This document shows positions 51,224-59,512 of a stretch of 64,000 nucleotides of DNA, piece after piece. The translations under genes were made by a program, and so were the position numbers. Numbering within the stretch: the first letter of the stretch is position 1; each line of letters starts with the position of its first letter. A model generated the notes under the pieces. It ran no database searches. It was not told the DNA's origin and was given only the letters and a program-made list of their open reading frames with translations. The DNA comes from RGIG2041 sp045652745 (GTDB lineage Bacteria > Bacillota > Clostridia > UBA1381 > UMGS1253): positions 1-64,000 of the forward strand of contig JAZRUW010000030.1 of assembly GCA_045652745.1 (NCBI GenBank), given 5' to 3'.

Positions 51224-52081
51224 ATGCTACAAAAATTCAGAAACTTCTGGCTCATGACCCTCGGCACAATTCTAATGAGTGTCGGCATTTACTTTTTTAA
51301 ATTTCCAAACAATTTCTCTACCGGTGGCGTCAGCGGTATATCCGTTCTACTCGGCAAAATTAGCCCTGTTTTATCCGCCGGCAGTTTTGTGCTGATTATC
51401 AATGTCACTCTTCTGCTCATCGGCTTTATCTTTGTCGGCAAAGAGTTCGGCATCAAGACCGTATACTGTTCGCTTCTGATGTCCGTACTTATTTACATAC
51501 TGGAGTGGTGCTGTCCGCTCTCCGCGCCGCTGACAAGTCAGCCGTTTTTAGAACTTGTATTTGCGATTTTCCTGCCCGCGACAGGCAGTGCAATTCTGTT
51601 TAATCTCGGTGCTTCGACAGGCGGCACGGATATTGTGGCAATGCTGATTAAAAAATATGCCGACATTAACATCTCCAAAGCGTTGTTTTGCGCGGACTTT
51701 ATCATCGTAATGCTGGTATTTATCGTTTTTGGCATCGAAACATGGCTGTTTTCCCTGCTCGGCTTTTTAGCCAAAGTGTTTTTGGTCAACAACATGCTCG
51801 AAAGCTTCAATATGTCCAAATACTGTACGGTTATCTGCGCACCCGTATACGCCGACAGCATTAGCGAATACATTACAAAAACCCTGCGCAAATCCGCAAC
51901 ACGCAGTGATGCGTACAACGGCGTATATGAACATGAGCCGAAAACCATATTTTTAACCGCACTGACACGCAAGCAGGCAATGTTGCTTAAAAACTACGTA
52001 AAATCTATCGACAACAAGGCATTCGTTGTTATGAGCAACACAAGCGAAATCATCGGCAAGGGCTTTAGAGAAGTTGTATAA
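51224..52081 (+). CDS. YitT family membrane protein
   Basis: A 285-residue protein with about five membrane helices in the first 200 residues and a cytoplasmic DUF2179 domain at the C-terminus. Characteristic segments are FPNNFSTGGVSGISVLL, NLGASTGGTDIVAM and KTIFLTALTRKQAMLLKNYVK. Function is unknown in general. GGAGGCGCGCC precedes the ATG. Single-gene unit with consensus promoter and a 19-bp terminator that overlaps the stop codon. Confidence 0.92.
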   Translation: MLQKFRNFWLMTLGTILMSVGIYFFKFPNNFSTGGVSGISVLLGKISPVLSAGSFVLIINVTLLLIGFIFVGKEFGIKTVYCSLLMSVLIYILEWCCPLSAPLTSQPFLELVFAIFLPATGSAILFNLGASTGGTDIVAMLIKKYADINISKALFCADFIIVMLVFIVFGIETWLFSLLGFLAKVFLVNNMLESFNMSKYCTVICAPVYADSISEYITKTLRKSATRSDAYNGVYEHEPKTIFLTALTRKQAMLLKNYVKSIDNKAFVVMSNTSEIIGKGFREVV

Positions 52082-52121
52082 AACAGAAAATCCCGAAGTA
52101 TTCTTCGGGATTTTCTGTTTT
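52080..52121. terminator. Bidirectional terminator between yitT and rubrerythrin
   Basis: Perfect stem of 19 bp (52080-52098 with 52103-52121), loop TATT. It ends convergent transcripts; the rubrerythrin stop follows at 52123. Confidence 0.95.
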
Positions 52122-52122
52122 A

Positions 52123-52656
52123 TTAATAATTTTCAGCTTTCAGTTGGAAATAATCTCTCGGATGCGCGCACACCGGGCACAGCTCCGGTGCTTTCTTACC
52201 AATCATAATGTGACCGCAATTTGCACAGTGCCAGATGACATCCTCGTCACGGGAGAACACGATTTCATCTTCGATGTTCTTTAAAAGTTTTCTGTAACGC
52301 TCTTCGTGCTCTTTTTCAATTGCCGCAACGCCCTCAAACTGCTTTGCAAGTTCTTCAAAGCCCTCCTCGCGTGCTTCTTTTGCAAACTTAGCGTACATAT
52401 CGGTCCACTCATAATTTTCACCCTCTGCCGCAGCAGCAAGGTTTTCCGTTGTGGAACCGATACCTTCAAGGTGCTTAAACCAAAGTTTAGCATGCTCCTT
52501 TTCGTTTCTTGCAGTTTCTTCAAACAGTGCCGCAATCTGAACATAGCCGTCCTTTTTTGCCTTGGACGCAAAATAATCATACTTATTTCTTGCCTGCGAT
52601 TCGCCCGCAAAAGCCTCCCACAAGTTTTTCTCTGTCTTTGTACCCTTTAAATTCAT
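52123..52656 (-). CDS. rbr: Rubrerythrin
   Basis: A 177-residue peroxide-reducing non-haem iron protein. The ferritin-like four-helix part has ExxH pairs (ETARNEKEHAKLWFKH and VAAIEKEHEERY) that bind the di-iron site; the C-terminal rubredoxin-like domain binds Fe through CANC and CPVC. Typical of anaerobes. It has its own promoter and the bidirectional terminator. Confidence 0.97.
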   Translation of the reverse strand: MNLKGTKTEKNLWEAFAGESQARNKYDYFASKAKKDGYVQIAALFEETARNEKEHAKLWFKHLEGIGSTTENLAAAAEGENYEWTDMYAKFAKEAREEGFEELAKQFEGVAAIEKEHEERYRKLLKNIEDEIVFSRDEDVIWHCANCGHIMIGKKAPELCPVCAHPRDYFQLKAENY

Positions 52657-52687
52657 TGTGCATACCTCCTAATTTACTTATGTTTCC

Positions 52688-52716
52688 ATCTTATCAAATC
52701 TTTTTCTGTTTTGCAA
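52688..52716 (-). promoter_or_regulatory. Sigma-A-type promoter of rubrerythrin
   Basis: Minus strand TTGCAA (52716-52711), 17-bp spacer, TAAGAT (52693-52688). No PerR-box was recognised. Confidence 0.65.
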
Positions 52717-52841
52717 GTGCTTTTTACCAGTACCTCGGTAAATCAATCAACTTTTTGACAAAAGATCAAATGCACTTTGCAAATCTATTTTCCTATCCCC
52801 CGCCTTTATGCCATCATAATACACACTGCTTTATAAAGGCT

Positions 52842-53459
52842 TTACAGCCAATTTTCAGTCACGTTGCGCACAACCAGTTCAAAGGCATTATCCGTCGCAA
52901 CCGCAAACATATAATTATCCCGTTCAAAACAGCACACATGCCATTTGGTCACATCGACCGTGCGAAAATCCTTGTTTAATCCAGCACCGTCACGTTTGGA
53001 AAGAGCTTCTTTACGCACCCAGAATTCATAAAAGCGCGATTTTAGTGTGTCTTCGCCATAGCGCATCAATCTGACGTATTCATTTTCCGAGCAAAATCGC
53101 TTTGCAAGATGCACAAAATTCCGCTCGGTCATCTGCTGGACATCCGTCCCAATGCGCATCGTATCGCTGAGTGCACAGCAGATTACATCTCCGGAGTGCG
53201 ATAGGTTAAACTGCCACGGACAATCCGCCAAAAAGGGTTTGCCGTTTTCTTGTTTAGAAAACTCTAGCGGCATCTGAATATCCGCGCCAAGCTCACGCAA
53301 GGCATACGCACACAAATGCACGCTTGCCGCTCTTTGTTTTTGCGTTTGCACATCCCGACAGCGAAGTACATACGCCCGTCGCTCTGCGGACAAATCCTCT
53401 AAAAGTATCTCCAACTGTAAATCCGCAATGTTTGCAATATATAAATAGGCTTTTTCCAT
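52842..53459 (-). CDS. 4'-phosphopantetheinyl transferase (Sfp type)
   Basis: A 205-residue Sfp-like transferase that moves the phosphopantetheine arm of CoA onto carrier proteins. Visible are QFNLSHSGD, GTDVQ and the metal/catalytic segment FYEFWVRKEALSKRDG (WxxKEA). The start ATG 53459 (MEKAYLY) follows GAGGTG. No carrier protein, PKS or NRPS gene is nearby, so its target is not evident; acyl carrier protein or a distant cluster is possible. Confidence 0.88.
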   Translation of the reverse strand: MEKAYLYIANIADLQLEILLEDLSAERRAYVLRCRDVQTQKQRAASVHLCAYALRELGADIQMPLEFSKQENGKPFLADCPWQFNLSHSGDVICCALSDTMRIGTDVQQMTERNFVHLAKRFCSENEYVRLMRYGEDTLKSRFYEFWVRKEALSKRDGAGLNKDFRTVDVTKWHVCCFERDNYMFAVATDNAFELVVRNVTENWL

Positions 53460-53523
53460 AAAAACACCTCGCATTTATTTTAACAATAAATTCCCCTGAT
53501 TTCAAGCAAACGCGAAAAAAAGA

Positions 53524-53552
53524 TTGACGCAAATGCACGGAAAATGTTATTC
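53524..53552 (+). promoter_or_regulatory. Sigma-A-type promoter of punA
   Basis: TTGACG (53524-53529), 17-bp spacer, TTATTC (53547-53552), or TATTCT one base on. Confidence 0.55.
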
Positions 53553-53571
53553 TGTAGGCGGAGGGATTTTT

Positions 53572-54381
53572 ATGAAAACTTTACTGACCGCACTCGGTCA
53601 TATACGTACATATACAAACTTTATACCGGAGATTGCACTCGTGCTCGGTTCGGGCCTGGGCAGTTTTGCCGACCGAATCCAAACGGAATACAGTATCGAC
53701 TATAAAGACATTCCCGCATTTCCCGTTTCCACAATCGAAGGGCACAGCGGCAAATTCATCTTCGGTACGCTGGAAGGCAAAAAAATCGTAGCCATGCAGG
53801 GACGCGTACATTATTATGAGGGCTACGATATGCATGATGTTGTTCTGCCCATTCACCTAATGCATCTGCTCGGCGCAAAAACATTGATTTTAACCAATGC
53901 CGCCGGCGGCGTAAATCTTTCGTTTACCCCCGGAGATTTAATGCTGATTACCGACCACATTTCAAGTTTTGTCCCCTCGCCGCTTCGCGGCAAAAACAAA
54001 GCCGCACTCGGCGCAAGATTTCCGGATATGAGCAATGTCTATGACCGTGCGCTCTGTGACACCATTCGCTCAGCAGCACAAAATTTGAATATTGCATTAA
54101 AAGAGGGCGTATATCTGCAGTTTCCCGGTCCTGCGTATGAAACGCCTGCGGAAATCCGCATGGCACGCACACTCGGCGCAGATGCCGTCGGCATGAGCAC
54201 CGCCGTCGAGGCGATGGCCGCGGAGCATTGCGGCATGCAGGTATGCGGCATTTCGTGCATCACCAATATGGCAAGCGGCATTTTAGAGCAGCCGCTTTCG
54301 CACGAAGAAGTGCAAAGCACCGCAAGTAAGGTTGCAAATACATTTACCGCATTGATGTGCGAAATTATAAAAGACATATAA
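53572..54381 (+). CDS. punA: Purine-nucleoside phosphorylase (PNP-I/PunA type)
   Basis: A 269-residue trimeric-type purine nucleoside phosphorylase for nucleoside salvage. It has ALVLGSGLGSFADRI (phosphate loop), HSGKFIFG, AMQGRVHYYEGY, LTNAAGGVN and a purine-binding segment GPAYETPAEIRMARTLGADAV (split at about 195-215). The start ATG 53572 follows GGAGGG; the frame extends to 53524 over the promoter. Monocistronic. Confidence 0.94.
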   Translation: MKTLLTALGHIRTYTNFIPEIALVLGSGLGSFADRIQTEYSIDYKDIPAFPVSTIEGHSGKFIFGTLEGKKIVAMQGRVHYYEGYDMHDVVLPIHLMHLLGAKTLILTNAAGGVNLSFTPGDLMLITDHISSFVPSPLRGKNKAALGARFPDMSNVYDRALCDTIRSAAQNLNIALKEGVYLQFPGPAYETPAEIRMARTLGADAVGMSTAVEAMAAEHCGMQVCGISCITNMASGILEQPLSHEEVQSTASKVANTFTALMCEIIKDI

Positions 54382-54382
54382 T

Positions 54383-54420
54383 AAAAGAAGGCTGTAAAGT
54401 AAATTTACAGCCTTCTTTTT
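54383..54420. terminator. Bidirectional terminator after punA
   Basis: Perfect 16-bp stem (54383-54398 with 54104+300, i.e. 54404-54419) with a 5-nt loop and T-runs; also ends the convergent TSCPD gene, whose stop is at its right edge. Confidence 0.92.
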
Positions 54421-54661
54421 ACAATACCTCTTTAATTGCCTGTGCCAGTTGGTCCGGGCAGGATGTGGATTTAAATCCGCATCGGATGCCCCCTAAAATT
54501 TCTACCAATTCCTCGGCCTTTCTGCCTTCTGCCAGTTTGGCAACGCCCTGGGTGTTACCATTACATCCGCCGGTAAACTGTACATTTTTCACAATGCCGT
54601 CCTCTAAATCGAAGCGGATTTGCATCGAACAAACGCCCTTTGTCTTATATGTATGTGTCAT
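54419..54661 (-). CDS. TSCPD domain protein (TIGR03905 type)
   Basis: An 80-residue protein with the TSCPD motif KSTSCPDQLAQAI near the C-terminus and CSMQIRFDL, VQFTGGCNGNT upstream. Related domains occur at the end of some ribonucleotide reductases; the stand-alone form is common in Clostridia, with no known role. Three cysteines are well placed for metal binding. The start ATG 54661 is 8 nt after GGAGG; the frame extends to 54676. Confidence 0.88.
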   Translation of the reverse strand: MTHTYKTKGVCSMQIRFDLEDGIVKNVQFTGGCNGNTQGVAKLAEGRKAEELVEILGGIRCGFKSTSCPDQLAQAIKEVL

Positions 54662-54674
54662 TTTCATATCCTCC

Positions 54675-54704
54675 AAACAAAAAGCCGCACAAAGTGCGGC
54701 TTTT
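54675..54704 (-). terminator. Terminator of infC-rpmI-rplT
   Basis: 11-bp stem AAAAGCCGCAC / GTGCGGCTTTT, loop AAA, T-rich tail on the minus strand; 12 bp past the rplT stop. Confidence 0.92.
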
Positions 54705-54715
54705 GAATGCTATAA

Positions 54716-55069
54716 TTAGCGAGCAGCCTTTGCCTTCTCCACCAAAGCGGTGAAAGCAGCCGGATCTGCGATTGCAATCTCGGAAAGCATCTTTCTGTTG
54801 ATTTCGATGTTTGCCTTCTTAAGACCGTTCATGAAGGTAGAATAGTTCATACCGTTCATCTTTGCAGCAGCGCTGATACGAGCGATCCAGAGTCTTCTGA
54901 AATCTCTCTTCTTCTGCTTTCTGCCGATGTATGCGTACTTGAGCGACTTCATAACTGCTTCATTTGCAGTTCTGAAGAGCTTGCTCTTTGCGCCTCTGTA
55001 ACCCTTAGCGAGCTTTAAAATCTTTTTATGCTTTTTCTTGGTGACCATAGCACCTTTTACTCTAGCCAT
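54716..55069 (-). CDS. rplT: 50S ribosomal protein L20
   Basis: A 117-residue early 23S rRNA-binding protein. The basic N-terminal tail contains KKHKKILKLAKGYRGAKSKL; the globular part has RRLWIARISAAAKMNGMNYS. L20 also represses its own operon through the leader RNA in Firmicutes. Order infC-rpmI-rplT is conserved. Confidence 0.98.
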   Translation of the reverse strand: MARVKGAMVTKKKHKKILKLAKGYRGAKSKLFRTANEAVMKSLKYAYIGRKQKKRDFRRLWIARISAAAKMNGMNYSTFMNGLKKANIEINRKMLSEIAIADPAAFTALVEKAKAAR

Positions 55070-55096
55070 TACAATTTCCCTTCTTTCCGATGTTTA

Positions 55097-55294
55097 TTAT
55101 TTGTATGGAATTAACTTCTTGATTGTAGCCTCGTTGGCTGCACTTGCATAAGCGGACTTACGCAGACCTCTTTTTCTCTTGGTTGTCTTCTTTGTGAGAA
55201 TGTGGCTTCTGAAAGCCTGACCTCTTTTCACCTTACCGGATTTTGTAACGGAAAATCTCTTGGCCGCACCCTTATGTGTCTTGATCTTCGGCAT
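55097..55294 (-). CDS. rpmI: 50S ribosomal protein L35
   Basis: A 65-residue, very basic protein: MPKIKTHKGAAKRF, then SHILTKKTTKRKRGLRK. The start is ATG 55294 after GGAAGGAG; the open frame runs upstream to 55402 into infC. Between infC and rplT as usual. Confidence 0.98.
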   Translation of the reverse strand: MPKIKTHKGAAKRFSVTKSGKVKRGQAFRSHILTKKTTKRKRGLRKSAYASAANEATIKKLIPYK

Positions 55295-55331
55295 ATTAAA
55301 CACTCCTTCCAGTTTTATAAATTTTCTTTTG

Positions 55332-55856
55332 TTATGCCTTCGGCGACATAACCATGGCCATATTTCTGCCCTCGAGTTTTGCACCCTTTTCCACGGCACC
55401 AAACTCGGCAGCGCTCTGAGCGAAACGCTCTAACAGCTCTGCACCAATGGATGAATGGTGGATTTCACGACCGCGGAAACGCACGGTTACTTTCACCTTA
55501 TTGCCGCTCTTCAAAAACTTGATAGCGGAATTTAGCTTTGTTTCGAAATCGTGGGTATCGATTGTCGGAGACAAGCGCACCTCTTTGAGTTCGATAACCT
55601 TCTGGTTTTTACGGTTTTCCTTTTCGCGCTTTGCAGCCTCGAACTTATACTTACCGTAATCCATGATTTTGCACACCGGCGGCTGCGCCTGCGGCGCAAT
55701 CTTTACGAGGTCCAAATTGGCCTCGATAGCCAAATCCTGTGCTTTTGCAATCGGCATAATACCGAGCTGGGCACCGTCAGCACCGATGACACGGACTTCC
55801 TTGTCGCGAATTTCTTCATTGATTTGCTGCTCTTTGCTACTGATAAATATCACCAT
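55332..55856 (-). CDS. infC: Translation initiation factor IF-3
   Basis: Initiation factor that checks start codon selection and keeps subunits apart. It has INEEIRDKEVRVIG, LVKIAPQAQPPVCKIMDYGKY, and the C-terminal domain with VKVTVRFRGREIHHSSIG. The ATG at 55856 is given as start, but no ribosome site precedes it. GGTGAT lies four bases before an ATC at 55844 (ISSKEQQ), which would give 170 residues, the standard length; IF-3 genes often use non-standard starts such as AUU, so ATC is likely. The operon is under the leader terminator. Confidence 0.93.
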   Translation of the reverse strand: MVIFISSKEQQINEEIRDKEVRVIGADGAQLGIMPIAKAQDLAIEANLDLVKIAPQAQPPVCKIMDYGKYKFEAAKREKENRKNQKVIELKEVRLSPTIDTHDFETKLNSAIKFLKSGNKVKVTVRFRGREIHHSSIGAELLERFAQSAAEFGAVEKGAKLEGRNMAMVMSPKA

Positions 55857-56005
55857 CCATATTAAATTCAAAGCTGCAAAAAAAGCGGACACCCAAACGG
55901 CATCCGCATAAATATACACATATTTTACCCATAGATAAAATCGGAATATTTAACCGAAGCAGCGCCGCTGTACGGTGAGAGCAAAATTTGCTCTGCTTTG
56001 TTTTC
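55857..56005 (-). ncRNA. L20-type leader of infC-rpmI-rplT
   Basis: A leader of about 150 nt between the promoter and infC. It contains AGAGCAAA/TTTGCTCT hairpin material and ends with a strong terminator hairpin before infC. In B. subtilis the same operon is controlled by L20-dependent transcription attenuation. The fold here is judged from position and the terminator, not from a covariance model. Confidence 0.75.
55878..55907 (-). terminator. Attenuator terminator upstream of infC
   Basis: On the minus strand GCGGATGCC pairs with GGGTGTCCGC (9 pairs, two G-U) and runs into seven T residues; it lies about 22 bp before the infC start, so it must be bypassed for expression. Confidence 0.85.
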
Positions 56006-56011
56006 CCGATT

Positions 56012-56040
56012 AGTATACCAGTAATTTTCCGACTTGTCAA
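56012..56040 (-). promoter_or_regulatory. Sigma-A promoter of infC-rpmI-rplT
   Basis: Minus strand TTGACA (56040-56035), 17-bp spacer, TATACT (56017-56012). The -35 box overlaps the holA stop codon (56037-56039). Confidence 0.88.
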
Positions 56041-57062
56041 GCCTTTTTTTGATAAAGTATGCAATTTGCCAAAAATTGTTCAATCGCCAACCAATCCTGC
56101 ACCTTGCCGCGCTTGATATCACAATCCATCTGATTGACCTGACAGATGGCCTGCGTCAAAAACATCCGGTCAAACTTTTGCGCATAACTCATATAATCCT
56201 TCGCAAAAAACGGCGGGATTTTAAGACGTGCGGCAATCGCCTGTGGCGACGCCTGCTCTCCGAGCAAAAACTTCGTAAGTAAAATCTTCGAAAAGTAGCC
56301 GTTTAAGTTTTCTAAAATCATAAACGGAGATTCCTTCAAGGTCTTCGCCTGCTCCAAAAGCGAGAACATTCCCTCCGCATCGCGTTTGAAAATGCAGTCA
56401 ATCATTTCAAACACACGGCTTTGCGGCAATTTGGTGACCATACGGTCAATATCCTTTTTGGTAATCGTTTCCTCGCCGTAGGCAAACAGTTTTTCCAGTT
56501 CACGCAAAATGGCATGCATCCCCCGGTCGCAATTTGCAATCAGATACGCGACCGTATCCGCACTCATTTTCTTTCCCGCATCGCGGCACATTCTTTCTAC
56601 CCAGTTGGAAAGTTCCGTACCTTCCATATATGCGCAGTCCGCCGCGATACCTGCCGCCGCAACTGCCTTGTAGAGCACACCGCGCTTGTCGGCACTCTCC
56701 TCGTAAAAGACCAGACATAAATACTCCGGCAGTTCGGACAGCATCTGCGACCAGAACTGTTTTTGCGCCTCCGTTGCCTTTTGAAACACACCGCTGTATT
56801 TAATAAGAATCATTTTCTTGTCCGCAAGCATGGGGGGCGTATCTATTTCCGTACGCACAAGTTCCAAATCCAATTTGTCGCCGTCGAGCACGATGTAGTT
56901 AAAATCATCCATCACACCGGTCAAAATCTTGTCCCGAATGGCCTTGCAATAGTATTCCTTTAAATATGCCTCTTCCCCAAACAAAAGATAAACACGACAC
57001 AATTGGTCCGCACGCAAATTACTGCGCAATTTTTCCAGACTGCCGTCAGATTTCTTTGCCAT
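56037..57062 (-). CDS. holA: DNA polymerase III subunit delta
   Basis: A 341-residue clamp-loader subunit. The N-terminal AAA+-like domain has VYLLFGEEAYLKEYY; later segments VYFEES-like LCLVFYEES, YLIANCDRGMHAILRELEKL and the C-terminal helical collar (FFAKDYMSYAQKFD) match HolA. The start ATG follows AGGAGG. It follows comEC by 10 bp; the pair comEC-holA is conserved in Firmicutes. Confidence 0.95.
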   Translation of the reverse strand: MAKKSDGSLEKLRSNLRADQLCRVYLLFGEEAYLKEYYCKAIRDKILTGVMDDFNYIVLDGDKLDLELVRTEIDTPPMLADKKMILIKYSGVFQKATEAQKQFWSQMLSELPEYLCLVFYEESADKRGVLYKAVAAAGIAADCAYMEGTELSNWVERMCRDAGKKMSADTVAYLIANCDRGMHAILRELEKLFAYGEETITKKDIDRMVTKLPQSRVFEMIDCIFKRDAEGMFSLLEQAKTLKESPFMILENLNGYFSKILLTKFLLGEQASPQAIAARLKIPPFFAKDYMSYAQKFDRMFLTQAICQVNQMDCDIKRGKVQDWLAIEQFLANCILYQKKA

Positions 57063-57072
57063 ATCCTACCTC

Positions 57073-59415
57073 CTATCTTAAGCCTGCTTTTGTAATCTCA
57101 AATATCAAATCCCCCATCAGCGCCGTTCGCTCGACCCGTGCGCCGACACGCTCTAATGTAACCAGCGTGCGCGGTGCCGGGTGTCCGCTTGTCCTGTAAC
57201 TGCCCGAGCTGATGATCGCCAACCGCGGCGAAACCGCATCTATAAAATAATCTGTAGAAGATGTGTCCGAACCGTGGTGTGCCACTTTTAACAAATCTGC
57301 ACGCACATCGGCCTTCGTTTGCAAAAGCCGGTTTTCCGCCAGCACTTCCATATCTCCCGTAAACAGCATCCGAAACTGACCATAGGAAAGCCGCATCACC
57401 AACGACAGATTATTTTCTTCCGTGCAATATTTGAGCATCTCGGTATCCGGACTGAGCACCTCTGCGCGCACTCCGCCAGGAAGAGAAAACGCATCTCCGC
57501 CCTTTGCATACTGCACCTTAATTTTTCGTTTGTCTGCAACTTCTTCCAATGCGGTTTTATATGTTGCAGTAAACCCGGACTTTCGATACGGCAAAATCAA
57601 ACGGCGCACCTTCAACTGCTCACATACCGTAACCATGCCTTGCGCATGGTCCGTATCATAATGCGAAACAATCGCACAGTCAATATCCGAAATTCCCAGA
57701 CTGCGCAAATATGGCACAACCTTACTTTCGCCCGTATTTCCGCCACCGGCAACACTACCGCCGGCATCTATCAAAATATTTATCCCGCGTGGCAACCGTA
57801 GCAGCGCACAATCCCCTTCGCCGACATCTAAAAAATGCACCTTGGCCGTATAACCGTCCGCACAATTCGAAACCGTGAACACAATCATACAAAAACAGAG
57901 CACCCATTTGTAAGCATGCACCCATTTTTCTTTTTCCGACCAAATTGCATACACCAACGCAATTGCGGCGTAATAAAACAAACTGAAAACCAAACCGCCG
58001 GAGACGGAAACTGCATGAAACGGCAATAATTCTACTGTTGAAATCACAACACGCATGCCCTGCAAAACCACTTCCAGCGCAAACCCGATGACCTGCGCCG
58101 CGCCCGTCCAAAAGAGCGAAACCAAAAGCCAGACCGCCGCCACCGCCATCACCGGCGCAACCAACCATGTCAGAAGCACGTTGTAAAGAAGTGCATAAAT
58201 GCTGACCATATGAAAACTTCCGGCCAAAATCGGCAAGGTGAACAGCTGTGCACAAAGGCTGACCGCAACGATACTGCGCAGCGCCCTAATGCGAATAAAC
58301 CGCGCCAAAACCCGTTCGACACGTTTGCCTAAAAACAGTATACCAAAAACGCTGGCAAAAGACAACAAAAATCCGGTATTGAATAAATTCAGCGGTTGTA
58401 CAAGCAGCATCAAAAAACCGACACACAGGCAAGTAAACGGTCTGTCTTCATCTCCGCGTGTCCAATAAGCGAGCATACACAAATCAAACATCAGCACCGC
58501 ACGCACAATTGATGCGCCGTTTCCTGCAATCAAAGCGAAAAAATGCAATACCAGCGCGCAAATCGGATAATAGATTCTGCGCCGCAAGCGCAAATGCACA
58601 AACAACCACAAAAGCAGGCTGTATAAAATACTGATATGCATACCGGAAACCGAACAAATATGACTCAGACCTGCCTTTTGCAACGCCTGTTCAAACGCAG
58701 GCGAAAACATACTGCGTTCGCTGATTAAAATACCGTTTAACAGCGCACCTGCATCCCCGCCAATCCCGGTTTTAATTTTGTCGGAGATATAATGACGGAT
58801 GCGGTCGGCAGCGAGCAAAATCGGATTTACATCCTTTACGCCCAAATCCGTAACATAAATTTCCTCCGTATACATGCTTGCATATACGCCGTCTGTCCTA
58901 TACCACAAGCCATAGTCAAATTCCGAATTGCTTTTCGGCGCTTTGGGTAGCTGCAGCGTACCACGCACCTCAACGCAATCTCCGTAACGATACGGCTTGG
59001 CCACCGCATCACTTTCTTCTACAGTTACGGAAATCTTGCCCTTTGTTTTAAAATGTTGTTCCCCGCCGCCGATTAAACGAATATACACCGTTTGTGGTTT
59101 AATAATATACGTATTATACGTTTCATGCTCCGTTGCTTCCTGCACACTGCCACGCACATAAACCGTCAGCCCATCCAAAGGCGACGGTATATAGTTGGAT
59201 GTGTTATTTTTGTACTCCGCCTGCGAAAACCCCAGAAGGAATACGAACAATGCCACAACGACAAATGACCGCCATGCACATTTGCGTACAAATGCAAACC
59301 CCAGAAGCAGCATCGAAAACAAAACTATGCTTTCCGCAAGCAAAGTCTCCGTCCAAACCGCAGTGCAAATTGCCGCACAATAGACGATGCACAAAAGCAA
59401 GACTTTCTTTTTCAT
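57073..59415 (-). CDS. comEC: Competence DNA channel protein ComEC/Rec2
   Basis: A 780-residue membrane protein. It has N-terminal helices with an extracytoplasmic domain (DUF4131 region), a central competence domain with about eight helices (KAGLSHICSVSGMHISILYSLL split at about 245-266), and a C-terminal metallo-beta-lactamase domain with FLDVGEGDCALLRLP, DAGG and SHYDTDHAQGM. ComEC forms the inner-membrane channel for single-stranded DNA. No comEA or comEB is in this window, so full competence is not implied. Confidence 0.94.
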   Translation of the reverse strand: MKKKVLLLCIVYCAAICTAVWTETLLAESIVLFSMLLLGFAFVRKCAWRSFVVVALFVFLLGFSQAEYKNNTSNYIPSPLDGLTVYVRGSVQEATEHETYNTYIIKPQTVYIRLIGGGEQHFKTKGKISVTVEESDAVAKPYRYGDCVEVRGTLQLPKAPKSNSEFDYGLWYRTDGVYASMYTEEIYVTDLGVKDVNPILLAADRIRHYISDKIKTGIGGDAGALLNGILISERSMFSPAFEQALQKAGLSHICSVSGMHISILYSLLLWLFVHLRLRRRIYYPICALVLHFFALIAGNGASIVRAVLMFDLCMLAYWTRGDEDRPFTCLCVGFLMLLVQPLNLFNTGFLLSFASVFGILFLGKRVERVLARFIRIRALRSIVAVSLCAQLFTLPILAGSFHMVSIYALLYNVLLTWLVAPVMAVAAVWLLVSLFWTGAAQVIGFALEVVLQGMRVVISTVELLPFHAVSVSGGLVFSLFYYAAIALVYAIWSEKEKWVHAYKWVLCFCMIVFTVSNCADGYTAKVHFLDVGEGDCALLRLPRGINILIDAGGSVAGGGNTGESKVVPYLRSLGISDIDCAIVSHYDTDHAQGMVTVCEQLKVRRLILPYRKSGFTATYKTALEEVADKRKIKVQYAKGGDAFSLPGGVRAEVLSPDTEMLKYCTEENNLSLVMRLSYGQFRMLFTGDMEVLAENRLLQTKADVRADLLKVAHHGSDTSSTDYFIDAVSPRLAIISSGSYRTSGHPAPRTLVTLERVGARVERTALMGDLIFEITKAGLR

Positions 59416-59436
59416 CTCTTTTTCCGTTCCCCCAAG

Positions 59437-59467
59437 ATAAAAGCAGATGCTTCTTTAAGCACCTGCT
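59437..59467 (-). terminator. Terminator of the NlpC/P60 gene
   Basis: 11-bp inverted repeat (59442-59452 with 59457-59467), one G-U pair, loop CTTT; TTTTATC follows on the minus strand. Confidence 0.78.
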
Positions 59468-59512
59468 CTAAATCTTAACAGAAAATTCGACAAATTTCAA
59501 CCTTATCTTAAA

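Noticed and set aside
57073..59415. Evidence for a full natural-competence system
   Set aside because: Only comEC is present; the other late competence genes are not in the window.
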